A DNA stretch of 5,356 nucleotides from Acidobacteriota bacterium (GTDB taxonomy: Bacteria; Acidobacteriota; Vicinamibacteria; Vicinamibacterales; CAVVIG01), in NCBI GenBank assembly GCA_003222555.1, contig QHWL01000115.1, positions 1 to 5,356 on the forward strand, given 5' to 3'. The notes under the pieces were generated by a model that was given only the letters and a program-made list of their open reading frames with translations, was not told where the DNA came from and searched no databases. Positions 1 to 3,659 of this stretch are shown one piece after another; the stretch's first letter is position 1; every line of letters starts with the position of its first letter. A program made the position numbers and the translations under genes.

Positions 1-300
1 CGCGCGACCCTCGAGGCACTGCCCGAGGTGGTGGCCGAAGTCGGCAACCGCATTCCTGTGTTCGTCGATGGCGGCTTTCGGCGCGGCACCGATGTGTTCA
101 AGGCCCTCGCGCTCGGCGCCAAGGCCGTGGGGATCGGGCGCCCCATGCTGTGGGGATTGGGCGCGTTCGGCCAGCCGGGCGTCGATCGCGTGCTCGAAAT
201 TCTGCAGGGCGAGCTGAAACTGGCCATGGGCAATTGCGGCACGCAGACGGTGGCCGACATCACCCGCGCCTACGTCGCCACGCCGGAGTGGAAAAGCTAA
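1..300 (+). CDS. FMN-dependent alpha-hydroxy-acid oxidase/dehydrogenase, C-terminal part
   Basis: The frame is open from the first base and ends in TAA at 298-300, giving the last 99 residues of a protein whose start lies outside the window. Family knowledge: these enzymes (glycolate oxidase, L-lactate dehydrogenase/oxidase, mandelate dehydrogenase) are TIM barrels that use FMN to oxidise 2-hydroxy acids to 2-oxo acids. Seen here: an ALPEVV stretch at residues 6-11, the FMN-phosphate-binding strand VFVDGGFRRGTDVFKALALG around residues 20-39 with its DGGxRRGxD signature, and the second phosphate-binding element GIGRP near residue 45. A C-terminal helix follows (LKLAMGNCGTQTVADI), where many relatives have an AGC-type turn. 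The length and end point match the usual C-terminus, so the 3' end is intact. The substrate cannot be told because the N-terminal substrate-binding residues are missing. The gene is convergent with the next one. Confidence 0.93.
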   Translation, partial: RATLEALPEVVAEVGNRIPVFVDGGFRRGTDVFKALALGAKAVGIGRPMLWGLGAFGQPGVDRVLEILQGELKLAMGNCGTQTVADITRAYVATPEWKS

Positions 301-310
301 ATGCCGTTCT

Positions 311-364
311 CACCTGAAAAAACGCGACGTTAAACGCAGAGCACGCAGAGACATCCTTAAGGCG
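311..364 (+). repeat. CGCAGAG-type repeat, single arm
   Basis: After TGAAAAAA at 315-322 come CGACGTTAAACGCAGAGC and two 9-bp units, ACGCAGAGC (334-342) and ACGCAGAGA (343-351), then CATCCTTAAGG, which contains the 8-bp palindrome CCTTAAGG (355-362). The reverse complement of 483-542 is the same sequence with one extra 9-bp unit: about 25 of 29 columns match across 315-342, and about 10 of 14 across 351-364. No opposite arm follows directly on its right, so it reads as a solo arm or a decayed copy of the element at 437-548. The two arms facing each other could pair in a transcript over about 118 nt of loop. Confidence 0.7.
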
Positions 365-424
365 GAAGATTGGAACCGAGAACGCCGTGCGCATTTACCG
401 TCTTCGGTAGGCGACGTACGTAGT

Positions 425-560
425 GTCCGGCTTTAGAGTCTGTGGACAAATCACGTTCAACGCCGAGGCCGCCGAGAAGAAATGCTTTAGGGATTTCTCC
501 GCGTGCTCTGCGAGCTCTGCGTTCAAACGTCGTATTTTTTCACCGGCTCTTTAGCCGGAC
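425..560. repeat. GTCCGGCTTTAGCCGGAC palindrome, apparently split by an insertion
   Basis: The left half is GTCCGGCTTTAG (425-436) and the right half is CTTTAGCCGGAC (549-560). Removing 437-554, or equally 431-548, rejoins them into an 18-bp sequence with perfect 8-bp arms (GTCCGGCT / AGCCGGAC) around TT. The shared CTTTAG at 431-436 and 549-554 would be the target-site duplication. From memory, CCGGCTTTAGCCGG-type palindromes recur in intergenic DNA of some Acidobacteriota; I could not check this. A competing reading is that CCGGCT-CTTT-AGCCGG (543-558) is a small hairpin on its own and the left half is a chance match. Confidence 0.45.
437..548. mobile_element. MITE-like palindromic element (112 bp) with CGCAGAG arms
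   Basis: The segment is an imperfect inverted repeat from end to end. It starts AGTCTGTGGACAAAT, and the reverse complement of its end starts AGCCGGTGAAAAAAT (11 of 15 match). The arms then share ACGTT, AACGC and GAG. The left arm has two 9-bp units, ACGCCGAGG and CCGCCGAGA (460-477). The right arm, read inward on the minus strand, has three: ACGCAGAGC, TCGCAGAGC and ACGCGGAGA (496-522). The apex is GAAAT (479-483) / ATTTC (493-497) around a 9-nt loop. It has no coding capacity, and both ends coincide with CTTTAG direct repeats. This fits a non-autonomous, hairpin-forming insertion, but no transposase family can be named and the arms have diverged considerably. It could instead be a REP-like element that forms structured RNA at the 3' ends of the convergent genes. 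Confidence 0.5.
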
Positions 561-581
561 GGTCGCGTGGCGATTCTGTCG

Positions 582-1013
582 CTATTGGCAGGAGCCGTCG
601 AGCGACCGGACGCGCGTCACGCGAAACGCCGGCAACTGGACGCTCCCCGTGCCGCTATTGGCTCCGCCGGGCATATTCGCGATGGCGGCTTTCGCGGGAT
701 CGATGGCACCCGCCTGAGCCGCCGTGTTGGGAGAAGGGAAAAGACCGCCGCGGACGGTGACGCGGCGATCATCGGGTCGTCCGACAATCTCGACGCGCTG
801 GCCGTTGTACTTGCGCAGACTCACACCGCTCACGCGATACTTGGCGCCCGTGTCGGCATCGGCGAACGTGAACGTACCCGGCGTCGCGACATCCCGGCTG
901 ACGCAGCCGCTCAGCGTGAGCGGAGTCGTGTTCGTTGTAGCGGCCGTCGGAGGGGAAGTGGTCTGCATCGCGAACATCATCGTCACGAACGTGCTGAGCA
1001 AATAGCTGGACAT
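582..1013 (-). CDS. Small probable exported protein of unknown function
   Basis: 143 residues, from ATG at 1013-1011 to TAG at 584-582. The start is supported by a strong Shine-Dalgarno sequence (GGAGG, 6-nt spacer). The N-terminus is hydrophobic over about residues 4-17 (YLLSTFVTMMFAM) and then rich in Thr/Pro/Ala to about residue 31. This suggests export or a membrane anchor, although the usual early Lys/Arg are missing. A compact beta-rich core follows: LSGCVSRD (34-41), TFTFADADTGAKYRVSG (47-63), GQRVEIVG (71-78) and RVTVRGGLFPSPN (84-96), a pattern like small OB-fold-type domains. LSGC resembles a lipobox but sits too far from the hydrophobic segment to be convincing. Cys37 and Cys142 are the only cysteines and could form a disulphide in the envelope. 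I recall similar short proteins in Acidobacteriota but know no function. It lies 124 bp downstream of the membrane protein on the same strand and probably has its own promoter. Confidence 0.82.
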   Translation of the reverse strand: MSSYLLSTFVTMMFAMQTTSPPTAATTNTTPLTLSGCVSRDVATPGTFTFADADTGAKYRVSGVSLRKYNGQRVEIVGRPDDRRVTVRGGLFPSPNTAAQAGAIDPAKAAIANMPGGANSGTGSVQLPAFRVTRVRSLDGSCQ

Positions 1014-1019
1014 GACCGT

Positions 1020-1024
1020 CCTCC
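1020..1024 (-). promoter_or_regulatory. Ribosome binding site of the small exported protein
   Basis: On the minus strand GGAGG is followed by 6 nt (ACGGTC) and then ATG. This near-ideal site fixes the start at 1013 and argues against the internal methionines at residues 12, 13 and 16. Confidence 0.75.
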
Positions 1025-1074
1025 GTCAGAGCCGCATCGTGACCGCGCTTTTCGGCTGCACGATGATCGATCCA

Positions 1075-1080
1075 ATCATA
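1075..1080 (-). promoter_or_regulatory. Possible -10 box for the small exported protein
   Basis: TATGAT on the minus strand matches the sigma70 -10 consensus at 5 of 6 positions, 61 nt upstream of the ATG. The best -35 candidate is poor: GTGAAT at 1105-1100, 3 of 6 matches, 19-nt spacer. It would give a leader of roughly 55 nt. The call is weak and rests mainly on the -10 box and the co-oriented gap. Confidence 0.3.
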
Positions 1081-1105
1081 CCGGCGACTCTAGCACACCA
1101 TTCAC

Positions 1106-1133
1106 CGCTTCGTGCATTTCGTGTCTTCGTGAG
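1106..1133 (-). repeat. CACGAAG-type repeat, single arm
   Basis: The minus strand reads CTCACGAAGACACGAAATG followed by CACGAAGCG: three CACGAA copies spaced 8 and 9 bp apart. It starts 4 bases past the stop codon of the membrane-protein gene (1140-1138) and fills part of the 124-bp gap to the next gene. The same motif builds the palindrome at 3381-3468. Only one arm is present here, so it is not a hairpin by itself. Confidence 0.65.
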
Positions 1134-1137
1134 GAGC

Positions 1138-3276
1138 TCATCGCTCCCAGAGTTGGAGTTCATGGATCGACCAGAAGAAACTGTGCGTCGTCGACGTCTG
1201 GCGCAGCCGGACGGCGCGCACGTGGCTCGCGGGGATGACGATGTCGACCGACGGATACTCCGCATTCGCCACGAGCCCTTGCACGAACTGCGGAAGGACA
1301 GGTCCCTCGTACACCGTCCTGGTGCCTGAATCGTCCGTCACGTCAACGCCGAGGCCGCGCGGGTAATCGCCGAAGCTGCGCTCGGCCAGAGTGAAGCTGA
1401 TCATCGAAATGTCGCGGCTGCGGTCGAGTTGCAGGTGAATCCATTCGTTCCCGGTCTGCGGCGCGCCCGTCAGCCATCGTGAATCGGGATCGCCATCGAA
1501 GGCGAACGGCAAACGCTCGGCTCCATCCGACGCCGTCACCCGCATCGTGGACGGCGGGACGCGCCGCAGATCGCTGGGACGGCGCGGCAGCGGCTCGTAG
1601 GGCAGCGTGAGGACGACGGTGCTGCCGAAGTCCCGGACGGCGATCACGCGTTCCGGATGTGTCTGGGTGGTTTGCATCAACGCGTCGTATATCGTGCGGT
1701 CCTCGAAGTCGGCCGGGTGCGCAACGACGTACCGCACGCCGATGGCGCTCGCCATCGCGAGCGCGGCGTCGAGATGGTCGACGTCTTGAAGCGGAGAGTG
1801 GCCGCCACCCAGATACCGCAAGAGCGGCGACAAATAGCCGCTGTGTCCGTTGACCACCGGGTGTCCGTGGACGAGCGTCATGTACTCGTACAGGAACTCG
1901 CGCGCAGGTATCTCGAGCGACAAGGGCAGCTCCAACGCGCCGCCAGCCGGCAGAGTGCGCAGGTAATCGTACGCGCCACGGTCCCGTGGATCGCCGGCCG
2001 GATCGAAGGCAGCCACCGGCATGGGTGCCATCCACCCCTCGGCGATGACGGCGATGAGCATCGCCATCGCCACCGGTACCCGCCGCCTGGCCCCAACGCG
2101 GTGGAGCACCGAGGCCGCGCCAAACGCGGCGAGCACGCCGAGGGCGAGCATCAGCACCATCGCCAGTCGCGCCGGAGCGCGCAAACCGTCCAGCCCGGGC
2201 ACGACCGCGAGCAACAAACGGTAGGGCCCGGGGAACGGGAGCCGATGTCCCCAGGCGGTCGGCTCAGGGCCAAACGACAACAGGAACCCGACGCAGGCGA
2301 TCGCCGCATAGACGACCACCATCGTCGTCGGCCGCCGAGCGCCAGAGACGGCGACGATGCCGAGAACGATCGCGACGAGACCAGGAAACAACTCGTGATC
2401 CGACCCACCGGCTGGGAGCAGGCGCCAAATCGCGAGCTGGTGCGGCGCGCTCACAAAATCTCGGAGGTCGGCGCTGAAGTGCGTGATGTCCTCCATCGAA
2501 CGGCGCATCGCGTGCTGCTGGCGGTTCCAGTAGTACGCCCGCGCGACGGGCACAATGGAGGCGATAAGAAGGACTGCGACGACTGCTCCCTGCACGAACA
2601 TTCGCCGGGCCGGGACGTGCGTGTGGCGCAGTTCCGCGATGCCGACCAACGCGAGCGGCAGTAACGCGAAGTACATGAAGTAGCTGGCCGTCAACCCCTG
2701 GAGCAGGAAGCACCCGCCCGAGACGATTGCGAATCTCCAGGCGCCGGTGGCGAAGTATCGGTGCAGCGCCCAGAGGCTCAGTGGCAGCCATCCCGTCATG
2801 AGCCACTGCAGGTGGGGAGTGTGTGAGATGCGCAACGGCGCGAATGTATAGACTGCCGCCGCGATGACAGCGGCGTCCGCCCGGCCGGTGAGCGATCGCG
2901 CGAGCACGTACATGCCGCCCGCCGACAACACCCACGACCCGATGAACGCGACGTTGTAAGTCAGCACAGGGTTGCCGGTGAGCCACTGGACAGGCGCAGT
3001 GAATATCGCGATGCCGATGAGGTGATCCGAATAAGTCAGGGTGTGGGGATAGGGGAAGAAGTTCGGTGCGTCCCACAGCCTCTCGATGCCGTGCCGAAAG
3101 CGAGCAGCGTCCCAGGCCAGGATCCAGGCGTTGAGCACCGGATCGCCGACATCGCTCGGCAGCTGATTGCCGATCGCCGCAATCAACGGGTAGGTCGCGA
3201 CGATGGCAAGAAGGGTGAAGCCGGAGAAGACGAGCGCAGCTTCCACTGCGGCCGACGGGGCGCGGCGGAGAACCAT
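1138..3276 (-). CDS. GT-C-like polytopic membrane protein with C-terminal discoidin-like domain
   Basis: 712 residues, ATG at 3276-3274, TGA at 1140-1138. The N-terminal MVLRR followed by a hydrophobic helix (about 14-34) supports this start, although no Shine-Dalgarno sequence is visible. About 10-12 membrane segments lie between residues 14 and 418. The first large loop carries PSDVGDPVLNAWILAWD (40-56), the acidic-loop pattern seen in GT-C glycosyltransferases, which move sugars from polyprenyl-phosphate carriers on the outer face of the membrane; Asp42 and Asp45 are the candidate catalytic or metal residues. A soluble part of about 140 residues (420-560) follows, then a beta-sandwich of the F5/8 type C (discoidin) kind at about 578-712: FAFDGDPDSRW (591-601), EWIHLQLDRS (611-620) and FWSIHELQLWE (701-711). 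Such modules usually bind carbohydrate. Acceptor and donor are unknown, and transferase activity is inferred from topology and one motif. It is divergent from the hydrolase gene. Confidence 0.88.
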   Translation of the reverse strand: MVLRRAPSAAVEAALVFSGFTLLAIVATYPLIAAIGNQLPSDVGDPVLNAWILAWDAARFRHGIERLWDAPNFFPYPHTLTYSDHLIGIAIFTAPVQWLTGNPVLTYNVAFIGSWVLSAGGMYVLARSLTGRADAAVIAAAVYTFAPLRISHTPHLQWLMTGWLPLSLWALHRYFATGAWRFAIVSGGCFLLQGLTASYFMYFALLPLALVGIAELRHTHVPARRMFVQGAVVAVLLIASIVPVARAYYWNRQQHAMRRSMEDITHFSADLRDFVSAPHQLAIWRLLPAGGSDHELFPGLVAIVLGIVAVSGARRPTTMVVVYAAIACVGFLLSFGPEPTAWGHRLPFPGPYRLLLAVVPGLDGLRAPARLAMVLMLALGVLAAFGAASVLHRVGARRRVPVAMAMLIAVIAEGWMAPMPVAAFDPAGDPRDRGAYDYLRTLPAGGALELPLSLEIPAREFLYEYMTLVHGHPVVNGHSGYLSPLLRYLGGGHSPLQDVDHLDAALAMASAIGVRYVVAHPADFEDRTIYDALMQTTQTHPERVIAVRDFGSTVVLTLPYEPLPRRPSDLRRVPPSTMRVTASDGAERLPFAFDGDPDSRWLTGAPQTGNEWIHLQLDRSRDISMISFTLAERSFGDYPRGLGVDVTDDSGTRTVYEGPVLPQFVQGLVANAEYPSVDIVIPASHVRAVRLRQTSTTHSFFWSIHELQLWER

Positions 3277-3380
3277 CAGGTGGCCAGTGTATCCCGACGA
3301 TGCACTGGGTAACCCGTGAACCCGAGGCTGCTCGGATGGGCGTTTCGGTCGGCTGCGCCAGGGATTTGTGACATTAGCTT

Positions 3381-3468
3381 GTCATCACGAAGCCACGAAG
3401 ATCACAAGGACACACGAAAACTATGAAGGTTTCGAGTCTCTTCGTGCGCGTCGTGAAGCCGTGATAAC
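3381..3468. repeat. CACGAAG-type imperfect palindrome
   Basis: The left arm starts GTCATCACGAAGCCACGAAG and continues ATCACAAGGACACACGAAA (3381-3419). The right arm, reverse-complemented, reads GTTATCACGGCTTCACGACG and then CGCACGAAGAGACTCGAA (3468-3431). The outer 9 bp match at 8 positions, and both arms repeat CACGA(A/C)(G/A) at 8-10 bp spacing. The loop is about 11 nt (3420-3430). It has no coding capacity, and no flanking direct repeat is visible. It looks like a REP- or MITE-type element of a different family from the one at 437-548. Confidence 0.65.
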
Positions 3469-3490
3469 GTGGCGTCGCCGCCATTATAAT
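3461..3490 (+). promoter_or_regulatory. Sigma70-type promoter for the hydrolase gene
   Basis: The -10 box TATAAT (3485-3490) is a perfect consensus in GC-rich DNA. The -35 box GTGATA (3461-3466) matches 4 of 6, with an 18-bp spacer. Transcription would start near 3497 and give a leader of about 163 nt. The -35 box falls within the outer end of the right arm of the CACGAAG palindrome, so the repeat may contribute to expression. Confidence 0.5.
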
Positions 3491-3609
3491 AGGTAGCTTC
3501 CGCGTCGTTGAGTCGCTCGCGCTCACAGTGTGCAACCGAGAACGGCAGAGCCGCCGTGGCGCGCGCTCGAGTGTGCGTGACCAAGACCGCAGCGCGTCAG
3601 GTTCACACT

Positions 3610-3631
3610 GCCGGATCCCCGAAGGTCCGGC
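3610..3631 (+). other. Leader hairpin upstream of the hydrolase gene
   Basis: GCCGGA (3610-3615) pairs with TCCGGC (3626-3631), with a possible inner CC/GG pair around GAA and a 3-nt bulge. It lies 28 nt before the ATG, in the predicted 5' leader, and no T-run follows. It could influence mRNA stability or be a remnant of a CCGG-type palindrome like that at 425-560. No known riboswitch was recognised. Confidence 0.35.
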
Positions 3632-3644
3632 CTACTGTTGCATT

Positions 3645-3654
3645 GAGAGAGGAA
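3645..3654 (+). promoter_or_regulatory. Ribosome binding site of the hydrolase gene
   Basis: GAGAGAGGAA is a purine-rich tract whose GAGG core (3649-3652) sits 7 nt before the ATG at 3660. This selects 3660 over the in-frame internal ATG at codon 18. Confidence 0.65.
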
Positions 3655-3659
3655 CAGAA

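Larger units (their letters stand above)
301..581. other. Convergent intergenic spacer filled with palindromic repeats
   Basis: This 281-bp gap lies between the 3' ends of the oxidase (+) and the small exported protein (-). Reading frames crossing it are short and show no protein family signature. It holds a half repeat (311-364), the left half of a GTCCGG palindrome (425-436), a MITE-like element (437-548) and the right half of the palindrome (549-560). No classical terminator (GC hairpin followed by a T-run) is visible for either gene. The hairpin at 543-558 has T's on its upstream side when read on + and A's on its downstream side when read on -. The long inverted repeats could still act as bidirectional transcription stops, which is inference. 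Confidence 0.75.
3277..3659. other. Divergent intergenic region, 383 bp
   Basis: This separates the starts of the membrane-protein gene (-) and the hydrolase gene (+) and must hold promoters for both. It contains a CACGAAG palindrome (3381-3468), a good + strand promoter (3461-3490), a leader hairpin (3610-3631) and a Shine-Dalgarno sequence (3645-3654). No convincing promoter was found for the minus-strand gene. Open frames here are short and resemble no protein. Bases 3300-3380 show nothing beyond short chance palindromes. Confidence 0.7.

Noticed and set aside
311..548. CRISPR-like array from the repeated CGCAGAG units
   Set aside because: The units are 9 bp, adjacent, without spacers, and occur as inverted arms. 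There are no direct repeats of CRISPR length and no cas genes.
543..558. Hairpin CCGGCT-CTTT-AGCCGG with adjacent T-run as an intrinsic terminator
   Set aside because: The T-run (535-540) precedes the hairpin on the plus strand and is an A-run after it on the minus strand, so neither orientation has the required hairpin-then-T order.
1343..1358. Exact 16-bp match (TCAACGCCGAGGCCGC) to the left arm of the repeat element at 457-472
   Set aside because: It lies inside the membrane-protein gene, encodes normal residues of the discoidin-like domain (RGLGVDV) and lacks the periodic units and opposite arm. Chance similarity in GC-rich coding DNA is the simplest explanation.
1657..2664. Long plus-strand open frame of 335 codons opposite the membrane-protein gene
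   Set aside because: Its product is full of Arg, His and Gln with no domain, as expected for an antisense shadow of a GC-rich gene. The minus-strand product has clear membrane helices and a recognisable domain.
3286..3314. TACACT -10-like box just before the membrane-protein ATG, suggesting a leaderless transcript
   Set aside because: It has only 4 of 6 matches and no acceptable -35 (GGTTAC at 17-bp spacing). The missing Shine-Dalgarno sequence is suggestive but not enough.
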